This document shows positions 15,415-21,992 of a stretch of 22,082 nucleotides of DNA, in pieces. The first letter of the stretch is position 1. Each line of letters opens with the position of its first letter. The notes beneath the pieces are model-generated. The model saw nothing but the letters and a program-made list of their open reading frames with translations. It made no database searches and was not told the origin of the DNA. Origin of the DNA: CAYYFV01 sp964451705 (GTDB lineage: Bacteria > Patescibacteriota > Gracilibacteria > UBA1369 > GCA-2718715); the NCBI GenBank assembly GCA_964451705.1, contig CAYVIV010000012.1, positions 1 to 22,082 on the forward strand. Direction: 5' to 3'. The position numbers and the translations under genes were made by a program.

Positions 15415-15530
15415 AATTCAAAGCATCGCCTGCAACTCAAAATTCTTAGTTTTCCAAAATTCAAAGCATCGCCTGCAACTCAAAAATCTTAGTTTCTAAA
15501 ATTCAAAATATCACACGCAACTCAAAATTA
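15403..15530. repeat. 43-bp tandem repeat, about three copies
   Basis: Copy 1 (15403-15445) and copy 2 (15446-15488) differ at one base. Copy 3 (15489-15530) is diverged, has a one-base deletion, and ends inside the stop codon of the 124-aa gene. Each begins TTAGTTT and holds AAAATTCAAA and GCAACTCAAAA. The repeats abut without spacers, so this is not a CRISPR array. They fill most of the space between two minus-strand genes, upstream of the thioredoxin-DsbD gene. Confidence 0.92.
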
Positions 15531-15902
15531 TTTCTCAAAAAATCTCACAGTGCGATATGTAGCGTAGTAACTAGCAAAGTATACAGCATAGCTAATAACC
15601 AAACTTTGTATATAACTATCCTCCTCACAAACATAAGTCATGTAAGCAAAAGAAGCCCAGGAAAATGTAGTTGCAGTAATCAAGCTCAACTTAGTCGCAG
15701 GCGATTGAGTTTTTATAGCATCTTCTCTAAGCGAATCATTTGCAAAACTAGTATCGTAATCCACTTTTGCCTCAAGAGCTTCAAGCTTAGAGCCTTCAGA
15801 CTCAAAACCTTTTGGCTCGGAGCTTTTTGGCTCAGCTACGTTACCCACTAATGGCGAAGGTAGATTGTCATCTATATTTGGATTGGAATCTAGACCTTTC
15901 AT
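15528..15902 (-). CDS. Small hypothetical membrane protein
   Basis: A 124-aa protein I do not recognise. The N-terminal 70 residues are polar and rich in Ser, Glu, Pro and Lys, with a repeated SSEPKG-like element (about 24-40). Two hydrophobic segments follow (about 71-90, ATKLSLITATTFSWASFAYM, and 97-116, YIQSLVISYAVYFASYYATY), with a charged end TVRFFEK. The pattern is a disordered tail plus a helical hairpin in the membrane. It begins 18 bases after the stop of the flavoprotein gene and probably shares its transcript. The ATG opens MKGLDSN; no ribosome-binding site is seen. Confidence 0.65.
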   Translation of the reverse strand: MKGLDSNPNIDDNLPSPLVGNVAEPKSSEPKGFESEGSKLEALEAKVDYDTSFANDSLREDAIKTQSPATKLSLITATTFSWASFAYMTYVCEEDSYIQSLVISYAVYFASYYATYRTVRFFEK

Positions 15903-15920
15903 ATATAAGCCCGCGCTAAA

Positions 15921-17228
15921 TTATAAATCCAAACTACTACCAGCCACAAAACCCGTAGCCCAAGCAGATTGCAAATTAAAGCCCCCTGTATACCCATCTA
16001 TATTTAAAATTTCACCTGCAAAAAATAGTCCAGGGCAAATTTTAGACTGCATTGTTTTTGGATCAATTTCTGACAACTCAATGCCACCTGCTGTCACAAA
16101 CTCGTCTCCTGCTGCTCTAGATATCACATGAACTTTAAAATGTTTGACTAGTTGCAAAAACTTTCTAATATCCTTATGGGCAACACTATTAGATGCTCTA
16201 TCAAAATCAAAATTATATTGGCTGGCAAGCAAATCTACTAAACGTCTTGGTAAAAATTCATAAAAAGCTTGTTTTATATACTTCTGCGGAAAGTTCTTTA
16301 CAAAGTCAAAGACCTGATTTTCTAAATGCAACTGGTTGCATTTAGGAATGAAGTCCAAATATAGCTCTAATGCAGATTCTTTACTAATGGTCTCAAAAGC
16401 AGTTAAAGCACTCATTTCAAAAACAGCTGGCCCAGTGAGACCTTTGTGACTAATCAAAATAGGACCATTAGATTTTTGCTTCAAAGAACTTGCGGCAGCT
16501 TTGCTAGAAACTTTCGAAGAACCAGTACTAACTTTGCCAGAACTTTTTACGGCGCTACGCAAACTAGTCTGCAAACCACAGTTTTCAAAACTAATGCCAG
16601 ACAGCTGACCCAACCATTTTTCCTCTAAAACAAAAGAGTTCAAACTTGGTCCTAAATCTGTAAGACTGTGACCTAATTTCTCCGCAAAAGCATAACCATC
16701 CCCACTCGAACCAGTATGTCTATAGGCTTGACCCCCAGTTGTCAGAATCACTTTATCAAAACTAAAGATGTCCCCAGACTTTAAACTTAATTCAAATTTA
16801 CCAGACTCAAGTTTTTCTAAAGCCACAACCTGACTACCCAAGCAAACCTGCACCTTGTGCTCAGCAAAAAAATCACTAAATACAGTAATCACATCGGATC
16901 CATTATCAGAAACTGGGAAAACTCTCATATCGGACTCACATTTTAGCTTGCAACCTTGTTTTTCAAACCAGTCCACAAGCATTGCTGGACTAAAGCTATG
17001 CATAGCATATCGTAAAAACTTTGCTCCTCGTGGATATTTGCTTAAAACCTGAGTTAAATCCTGAATCCCAGTTGTCACATTACAGCGCCCCCCACCAGAA
17101 ATCGCAACTTTGGCGCCCAAATTCAAATTTTTTTCGAACAAGACAATTTCCGCATTCGCTAGCGTTTGTTTAGCAAGCACTGCTGCCATCATTCCTGCAG
17201 CACCACCTCCAATTATAGCAATTCTCAA
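15921..17228 (-). CDS. BaiN/HI0933-family FAD-dependent oxidoreductase
   Basis: A 435-aa flavoprotein. It has a dinucleotide-binding GGGAAG (7-12), an acidic end of the second strand (FEKN, 31-34), the family signature SGGGRCNVTT (44-53), ATG-like LTTGGQAYRHTGSSGDGY (162-179), and a C-terminal GLFFAGEILNIDGYTGGFNLQSAW segment closing the FAD site. The family is widespread; BaiN acts in bile-acid reduction in Clostridium, but most members have no known substrate. An insertion of about 28 residues rich in Ser, Lys and Ala (226-253) interrupts the middle domain and looks like a recent low-complexity expansion. The start is TTG: no in-frame ATG lies upstream, and the first internal Met (M13) would remove the nucleotide-binding glycines. 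Confidence 0.9.
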   Translation of the reverse strand: MRIAIIGGGAAGMMAAVLAKQTLANAEIVLFEKNLNLGAKVAISGGGRCNVTTGIQDLTQVLSKYPRGAKFLRYAMHSFSPAMLVDWFEKQGCKLKCESDMRVFPVSDNGSDVITVFSDFFAEHKVQVCLGSQVVALEKLESGKFELSLKSGDIFSFDKVILTTGGQAYRHTGSSGDGYAFAEKLGHSLTDLGPSLNSFVLEEKWLGQLSGISFENCGLQTSLRSAVKSSGKVSTGSSKVSSKAAASSLKQKSNGPILISHKGLTGPAVFEMSALTAFETISKESALELYLDFIPKCNQLHLENQVFDFVKNFPQKYIKQAFYEFLPRRLVDLLASQYNFDFDRASNSVAHKDIRKFLQLVKHFKVHVISRAAGDEFVTAGGIELSEIDPKTMQSKICPGLFFAGEILNIDGYTGGFNLQSAWATGFVAGSSLDL

Positions 17229-17237
17229 TAAACTAAG

Positions 17238-17267
17238 ATTATATCGCCGGCACTATAGCACAGCCAA
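17238..17267 (-). promoter_or_regulatory. Promoter of the flavoprotein gene, near-leaderless
   Basis: On the minus strand TTGGCT (17267-17262) and a perfect TATAAT (17243-17238) are 18 bases apart. The TATAAT ends 9 bases before the TTG start codon, so the mRNA would begin within about 3 bases of the codon. This supports the TTG start and an mRNA with almost no leader. Confidence 0.6.
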
Positions 17268-17282
17268 CAAGCAAAAAATAGC

Positions 17283-17795
17283 TTATTTAAGTAGCTTGCT
17301 ACCTAGATCATAAAACTCATTTGCAAAGTTATCAATCCTCTCTAGCAAATCCTCATTAGTAATCTTTAATTCTGAAAAATCCTGACCTGTGCCATAAACC
17401 ACTCGCGGTAATTGAAGCATTCGCCATTCATTCATGCATATTTGCGTCAAATGCTGTGTTGCCAAGTAACTTTTTTGGCCACCAGCAGCACAAACTACCC
17501 CAAACAACTTATGATTAACATTCTCAAAACAATTGTCCAATACGGATTTTAAACTATCATTCACTGAATAGCAGTAAACAGCCATACCTATAACCAAATT
17601 ATCGGCCTTAGCAATCCTCTCTTTCATCTTTTCCATATCATCTGTGGATCTAAAGGTATGACCAAGTTCAAACTCACGACAATCTATAAAATCAACATCT
17701 GCACCTTTTTCTTTTAACTTCTCAGCAACTGCCTTTAGCATTACCCTGCCTCTAGATTCTTCTCTTAAGGAACTACTTATAATAACTGTTTTCAT
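17283..17795 (-). CDS. NADPH-dependent FMN reductase-like flavodoxin-fold protein
   Basis: A 170-aa protein of the NADPH-dependent FMN reductase/flavodoxin-like fold. The opening VIISSSLREESRGRVMLKAV is the phosphate-binding loop that grips FMN. The AKADNLVIGMAVYCYSVNDSLKSVLDN segment (68-94) corresponds to the family's second flavin loop with its short helix. VVCAAGGQKSYLATQHL (105-121) is the third. Such enzymes reduce FMN, quinones, azo dyes or metals with NAD(P)H; the substrate is not predictable. It sits directly upstream of the flavoprotein gene (54 bases), which has its own promoter, and downstream of the secreted repeat protein's terminator. Confidence 0.85.
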   Translation of the reverse strand: MKTVIISSSLREESRGRVMLKAVAEKLKEKGADVDFIDCREFELGHTFRSTDDMEKMKERIAKADNLVIGMAVYCYSVNDSLKSVLDNCFENVNHKLFGVVCAAGGQKSYLATQHLTQICMNEWRMLQLPRVVYGTGQDFSELKITNEDLLERIDNFANEFYDLGSKLLK

Positions 17796-17846
17796 AAACT
17801 AAAATTTAATTATTTTATAATTTTTCTAAGTACACTATATCAAACA

Positions 17847-17878
17847 AACAAAAAAAACTACAACTTAAAGCTGTAGTT
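17847..17878 (-). terminator. Rho-independent terminator of the secreted repeat-protein gene
   Basis: On the minus strand a 9-bp stem (17878-17870 with 17864-17856, including one G-U pair) and a 5-base loop are followed by a run of T (plus-strand A-run 17850-17857). It lies 24 bases after the stop at 17902. Confidence 0.75.
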
Positions 17879-17901
17879 CTTGATACAAATTTCAAACCTG
17901 A

Positions 17902-18315
17902 TTATAACTTACAAGCTTTTCTAATTGCGTATTGCAATCTTGCTGGCAATGCCACCTGAGACGTAACCTTAGAGCTAACCCTAGAGCTTACTCCAGAACT
18001 AACTCGAGAGCTAACTCTAGAAGTAGTAGGCGAAGCTGATTTAGATGCAGAACGAGAAGTTACATCACTAGTTACATCGCTAGTAACCTCGCTAATTACG
18101 TCGCTAGTAACCTTACTTGTAACATCAGAAACTAGTTGACCATCCGCTAAATACACTCCACCTCTGAAAATCTCTTTACAATCTACATCTGTACGCAGAG
18201 TGTTGTAATGAGTCCTCAATCTAATTGGTGCACCGTAGTAAGCTGCATTTGCAGATACAGCCACTAGAGAAACTAAGGCCATCACAACCAAAGCTTTTTT
18301 AACTATTGTATACAT
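17902..18315 (-). CDS. Secreted protein with a charge-segregated Val-Ser/Thr tetrapeptide repeat
   Basis: A 137-aa exported protein counted from the ATG at 18315. An in-frame TTG two codons earlier (18321) is possible but unneeded. The signal peptide is 1-24 (cleavage SANA-A). A short head (25-60) with one Cys is followed by about 15 tetrapeptides of the type V-T/S-S-x (61-121). The first half carries mainly Asp/Glu at x (SDVTSKVTSDVISEVTSD), the second mainly Arg/Lys (TSRVSSRVSSGVSSRVSSK). A basic tail with one more Cys ends the protein (RKACKL). The repeat is mirrored in 12-base DNA units. I know no family for it. It could be a surface adhesin or spacer, or a self-associating polyampholyte; this is inference. 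A consensus -35 box lies upstream. Confidence 0.75.
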   Translation of the reverse strand: MYTIVKKALVVMALVSLVAVSANAAYYGAPIRLRTHYNTLRTDVDCKEIFRGGVYLADGQLVSDVTSKVTSDVISEVTSDVTSDVTSRSASKSASPTTSRVSSRVSSGVSSRVSSKVTSQVALPARLQYAIRKACKL

Positions 18316-18340
18316 ACTCAAGACATTAAGTTGTGAATAA

Positions 18341-18367
18341 ATTACATAATTAAGCCTGTTTTGTCAA
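18341..18367 (-). promoter_or_regulatory. Promoter of the secreted repeat-protein gene
   Basis: On the minus strand a perfect -35 TTGACA (18367-18362) is followed after 15 bases by TGTAAT (18346-18341, 5 of 6). With a 17-base spacer the hexamer would be TAATTT. The ATG lies 25 bases beyond the first choice. Confidence 0.5.
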
Positions 18368-18416
18368 AACAAATTCTTCAAGTTCACTATTAAAAATAAA
18401 AAACATTGTGTAATCG

Positions 18417-20174
18417 CTATTTCAATTCTACAAGCCGTTTGCTGACATAATTAAACTCAGGAGATTGACTATAAAAATACTTAAGTTTTTTAGGCGAATC
18501 AGATTCTAAATTAGGGAAAAAGCTCCAAAACTTTCTATATGAACTCAAGGCATCGTGCAAGTTGCCTAGTTTGTAGTTTAAATCTGCATCTGCACGCCAC
18601 CAATGATAATTTTGCGGATTTAATTCCAACAATTGCTCTACTAAGTTCAAAGATTGTTCAGGCTCAGTTGCAATTAGAGCCTGTGACTTATAAAACAAAA
18701 ATCTAGGAGACACAGAGTTACTCTGCTGCCAGGTATCAATAGTCTCTAAACGCTTGGGAGCATCTACCTCGTACAAATCCATTAAAAACTTTTCATAAAA
18801 AGGGGTCACCTCAACAGCAGACTGCAAAGAGGCAGTTGCATAATTCCTATCAACTGCATATAAATACACGAAATCAGTATAATAAAGGTTAGCCCAAAAC
18901 ATTTTTACAAGCACTAGCACACACACAACTAAAGTCGCTAAAGATGTGAACAAAACCCTGTATCCAAGTTGCACAATATGCAGTTGGCTTTTAAATCTAA
19001 AAAGTACCAACCATGCCAACAAAACCGAAGTTAAAAACAGTGTAGTGACATCAAAAAAATTCAATTGATTTTGCAACAAATTTACAAGCAAACTCAAACT
19101 TAAAGCAGTTACTGGCCAATCGTTTGCTCTCAAAAAAGTCACAAATACAAAGCTGGCATATAGTAAATACAGCATAAGTCCGACAACTCCAGTAGATGTT
19201 ATCACAGACAAAACCTGATTATGCGGGTTATCCACAATCACATGGGTGCTATCTTCCAACAAAGCAACCTTTGAATTCAAGACTGCAGGGTAAAAACTCT
19301 CAAAATTAGCGACACCTGTACCAAGTGGATACTTTAGAATATATTCGACACTAGACTCCCAAATACTTAGTCGGGAATTAAGCGAGTTCAAAGAGTCAGA
19401 ATTAAACAAATTAAACCTAGGGAAAATCAAAGCACAAACTATTACAATGCTTAGAGATCCTAAAATCAAACGTAAAATCAATTTTGGGAATTTCTTGTAT
19501 GCTAATAGAAAAACTCCACAAATCACAGCTAATAAACTACTTCTAGTCATTGTCAGAATCAAAGCTACAATACTCAAAGACAATGAAATAAAACTAAAGT
19601 TTTTATACTTCTGCAAAGTCACTAAGTTCAAAGGCAAAGTCATTGCAATAAATTGTGCTAAAAAAGACGGATTGCCTAAAAAACTAAAACTTCTACCATC
19701 AAAAAAAGCTGTATTGTAAGAGTTAAAAAATGGATCAATCCCCAAAAACTGTAAGACAGCATATCCACAAATAAGCAGATTAACACCCAAGACCCCTCGT
19801 ACAAATCTGACAAAGTACTCTTTTCTAAAATTTGATATATTCACCAAAAACAAAAGCAACAAAATCAGAGCATAAAAAACACCTATCCCCCTTTGGTAAC
19901 TACCAAAAAATGACAACAAGGGAGTTTGAGAAACAAAGACACTTAAAAGCAACAAGCCTAACACAATAGCCACCAGCCAATACAACTGAGTCTGCTTAAA
20001 CAAATTAACTTGCAGTTTTTTCCGCCAACAAGCTGTATACGCCACAAAGCAGCTAAAGACTGTAAAGACACTATAAAAACCCAACAACTTTACATTAACA
20101 AAACTGGACTCAAAACCAGACCAAAACCCAAAGGCTAAAACTGTTAATAAAAGGAAATTCAAATATGCTAGCAT
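18417..20174 (-). CDS. O-antigen ligase-like (Wzy/WaaL) membrane protein with repeat tail
   Basis: A 585-aa protein. Residues 1-430 contain about twelve hydrophobic helices. The long external loop and flanks carry FDGRSFSFLGNPSFLAQ (158-174), TRSSLLA (210-216) and DNPHNQVL (315-322), the signature set of the Wzy_C/O-antigen-ligase family. Residues 440-560 are soluble and helical with a TPR-like rhythm (QSLNLVEQLLELNPQNYHWWRADADLNYKLG), as often seen in Gram-positive-type and Patescibacteria members. It probably transfers or polymerises lipid-linked glycan at the outer face of the membrane, for example onto surface proteins or polymers. A TTG nine bases further upstream (20183) is in frame, but the ATG at 20174 gives a better N-terminus. 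Confidence 0.85.
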   Translation of the reverse strand: MLAYLNFLLLTVLAFGFWSGFESSFVNVKLLGFYSVFTVFSCFVAYTACWRKKLQVNLFKQTQLYWLVAIVLGLLLLSVFVSQTPLLSFFGSYQRGIGVFYALILLLLFLVNISNFRKEYFVRFVRGVLGVNLLICGYAVLQFLGIDPFFNSYNTAFFDGRSFSFLGNPSFLAQFIAMTLPLNLVTLQKYKNFSFISLSLSIVALILTMTRSSLLAVICGVFLLAYKKFPKLILRLILGSLSIVIVCALIFPRFNLFNSDSLNSLNSRLSIWESSVEYILKYPLGTGVANFESFYPAVLNSKVALLEDSTHVIVDNPHNQVLSVITSTGVVGLMLYLLYASFVFVTFLRANDWPVTALSLSLLVNLLQNQLNFFDVTTLFLTSVLLAWLVLFRFKSQLHIVQLGYRVLFTSLATLVVCVLVLVKMFWANLYYTDFVYLYAVDRNYATASLQSAVEVTPFYEKFLMDLYEVDAPKRLETIDTWQQSNSVSPRFLFYKSQALIATEPEQSLNLVEQLLELNPQNYHWWRADADLNYKLGNLHDALSSYRKFWSFFPNLESDSPKKLKYFYSQSPEFNYVSKRLVELK

Positions 20175-20216
20175 TTTTATCAAGCATGACAGCTTAGTTT
20201 TGTTTTGTCAAGCATG
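20175..20216 (-). promoter_or_regulatory. Direct repeat with -35 box before the ligase gene
   Basis: Two copies of a 14-base sequence (minus strand CATGCTTGACAAAA at 20216-20203 and CATGCTTGATAAAA at 20188-20175) lie 28 bases apart, the second touching the start codon. The first holds a consensus -35 TTGACA (20212-20207). Seventeen bases on, the would-be -10 is only CATGCT (3 of 6), so promoter assignment is weak. The repeated motif may be a binding site. Confidence 0.35.
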
Positions 20217-20358
20217 TGCTTTCATAGTTTGCTTCTATCTATAGAACGCAATTCTAAAAAAACAAAAACACAGCTACATGCATCTCAGCAAAAATCCTCA
20301 CGGGCATCTCAATCATCAAGCCAATACATACAGTACTTGTGCATTAATCCACCACAGG

Positions 20359-21033
20359 CTATTTACTAAGGCGCAACAAAATTTGCTGAAAATCAGAAAA
20401 AGCTAACTCATCAGACAAGCCTAAGTTGCTCAAATCTAAAAAATCACTAGAGCCACCTTTACGCATCCAAAACTCCACTCCACAAGTACAACTAGCTTGA
20501 TAGTCTGAGACTGTATCACCAATCGACAAAATATCACTAGCAGTAATGCCATACTCAGCACAAAAATCTAAAGCTTTAGCAAACATATATACAGAAGGTT
20601 TTTGTTGCTCAAGATCTTTAGCCTGCAAAACTAAATCAAAATCATCCATGCTCAAACCACAATCTTGCATTCTATGTTCCAGTAAATTAATTCGATTAGT
20701 GACAATAATTTTTTTTAAAGCTGGATATTGCTCATTGATAAACCTCCAAAAGTCCATAAAGCCAGAAACTGGAGCGTATTTCACTTGTCTCGTGTTAGCT
20801 TTGTAAATTTGCAAAACTTTATCAAAATCTACAACAAACAGCTCTGCTAAAACCTTTAATGCTAAATCAAAATGCACTTCTTGCTTAACAATCTTCAAGA
20901 CAAACTCATAATTTAAATTAGGAGTCTGACCTGGTAACACCTGAGATAAAGACCAAAAAAGCAGCTCTGCTACTCCCTGATCTGTCTGAGAAATTGTATT
21001 ATCAAAATCAAAAATTATAGCCTTATATCGCAT
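20359..21033 (-). CDS. HAD-family hydrolase
   Basis: A 224-aa HAD phosphatase. Motif I is IFDFDNT with D9 and D11, motif II lies in IVTNRINLLE (T112), motif III is in QQKPSVYMF (K145) and motif IV is SIGDTVSDYQAS (D173, D177). All catalytic residues are present. The cap spans about 15-85. The Asn after the second Asp (DFDNT rather than DFDGT) occurs in several subfamilies. It belongs to the phosphoglycolate phosphatase-like group; the substrate is unknown. It is not closely similar to the HAD protein at 13327-14016. It starts 20 bases after the stop of the 68-aa gene and probably shares its transcript. Confidence 0.87.
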   Translation of the reverse strand: MRYKAIIFDFDNTISQTDQGVAELLFWSLSQVLPGQTPNLNYEFVLKIVKQEVHFDLALKVLAELFVVDFDKVLQIYKANTRQVKYAPVSGFMDFWRFINEQYPALKKIIVTNRINLLEHRMQDCGLSMDDFDLVLQAKDLEQQKPSVYMFAKALDFCAEYGITASDILSIGDTVSDYQASCTCGVEFWMRKGGSSDFLDLSNLGLSDELAFSDFQQILLRLSK

Positions 21034-21053
21034 CTACTTTACAGTTTAAATCA

Positions 21054-21260
21054 CTAGTCATTACGCTCAGGATTTAAAAGACTAGATACCAAAGCTGCAA
21101 CCTCGGCTTGCACCTCATGGGGCTCAAGAGACCGAGCTATCGAATCATTACTCAGCTGCTTATCATCAAGCCTTTGCTTATTCAATCCATGGAGATAACT
21201 AACTCCCTCACTTAAAAAATTCAACATTTGCCTCGACCCACTAGCTAATCTTTCAAACAC
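21054..21260 (-). CDS. Small hypothetical protein (68 aa)
   Basis: An unrecognised, helical, hydrophilic protein opening with GTG (MFERLASGS). An ATG at codon 12 would give 57 residues. A TATAAT on the minus strand lies one base before the GTG, so if that box is a real promoter the internal ATG is the only possible start on that transcript. No signal peptide, membrane segment or Cys is seen. Support comes from its placement, 20 bases before the HAD gene in the same direction, and from normal amino-acid composition. Confidence 0.5.
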   Translation of the reverse strand: MFERLASGSRQMLNFLSEGVSYLHGLNKQRLDDKQLSNDSIARSLEPHEVQAEVAALVSSLLNPERND

Positions 21261-21304
21261 AATTATAAAATTACAATACTAACACCCCTCTAGCAACTCT
21301 AGGT

Positions 21305-21889
21305 CTATAAACCTTTTAAGCTTTCTTTTAGTGCAAGGTAAGCTTTTGTATATAAAGCTGCTATATTTTGTCTTTCTACATCAGTAACATACCTATCCGA
21401 TTCATATTTTGGAACCTTAAACTCAGCAACATCAAATTCTTTAGGCAGTAACTTATGGATATAACTTGGTTCTGAAGTAAAACCATAAATTGTTTGGTCT
21501 AGTTCTGGATCAATCATTAAAGTCATTAAATGTGCTCCATAACCTAGTTCTTCTTCTGTAAACTTTTCACCCCCAGAACCAAACCCAAAAGGAACAATTT
21601 TCATTATACATTCAGCACCAAAGTGGTGTTGCAAATGGTTATCCGTTTGAATTAACCATACTCGCCTAGCTAGTAAACCATCAGATAAAATTTGTTCTAC
21701 CCATGAGCCAGCATCCTTGTTTATAGGTAAAAATTCTTTTAACATATCTACATAATCACCTGTATCTATTGGCTCTAAAAGCTTAGGATCCTGCCTATTT
21801 ACTTTGCCTGGATCAGCTTGACACCTCAGTGCAACCATTATTTTGTCTGACTTAGGTATCTCTCGATACATACTATCCATATTACCCAT
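21305..21889 (-). CDS. Hypothetical cytoplasmic protein (194 aa)
   Basis: I do not recognise this protein. It lacks a signal peptide and membrane helices. It has a His-rich stretch LQHHFGAE (about 86-93) followed by a glycine-rich loop FGFGSGGEKF, and a helical, basic C-terminus (LYTKAYLALKESLKGL). The His cluster could bind a metal, but no known motif is complete. The ATG is preceded by a fair promoter (21911-21938). Further Met codons at positions 4 and 7 leave the exact start open. It is separated by 44 bases from the 68-aa gene downstream, so the two genes and the HAD gene may form one transcript. Confidence 0.7.
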   Translation of the reverse strand: MGNMDSMYREIPKSDKIMVALRCQADPGKVNRQDPKLLEPIDTGDYVDMLKEFLPINKDAGSWVEQILSDGLLARRVWLIQTDNHLQHHFGAECIMKIVPFGFGSGGEKFTEEELGYGAHLMTLMIDPELDQTIYGFTSEPSYIHKLLPKEFDVAEFKVPKYESDRYVTDVERQNIAALYTKAYLALKESLKGL

Positions 21890-21910
21890 ATTAATAATAA
21901 ATTAATTCTT

Positions 21911-21938
21911 ATTCTATTTAAACTTATCAACTATTCAA
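21911..21938 (-). promoter_or_regulatory. Promoter of the 194-aa gene
   Basis: On the minus strand TTGAAT (21938-21933, 4 of 6) and TAGAAT (21916-21911, 5 of 6) are 16 bases apart. The ATG lies 21 bases beyond the -10 box, in AT-rich sequence without a Shine-Dalgarno motif. Confidence 0.45.
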
Positions 21939-21992
21939 GCTATTCACAAGCAATTCATCACTGATTATGCTTGGAAAAATTCATTTTATTTA

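Noticed and set aside
15403..15530. CRISPR-like array
   Set aside because: The 43-bp units abut without spacers, there are only three, and no cas gene is nearby.
17271..17290. Terminator after the FMN-reductase gene
   Set aside because: A T-run is present on the minus strand, but the AGCT/AGCT stem is only four base pairs and overlaps the stop codon.
18316..18321. TTG start at 18321 for the secreted repeat protein
   Set aside because: An ATG two codons later already gives a complete signal peptide.
20175..20183. TTG start at 20183 for the ligase gene
   Set aside because: An in-frame ATG nine bases downstream gives a cleaner hydrophobic N-terminus. The TTG lies inside a repeated motif that may be a regulatory site.
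20343..20358. A third copy of the tRNA-flank repeat (ATTAATCCACCACAGG)
   Set aside because: Only about 8-9 bases match, the tRNA part is absent and the alignment needs a gap, so it is probably chance.
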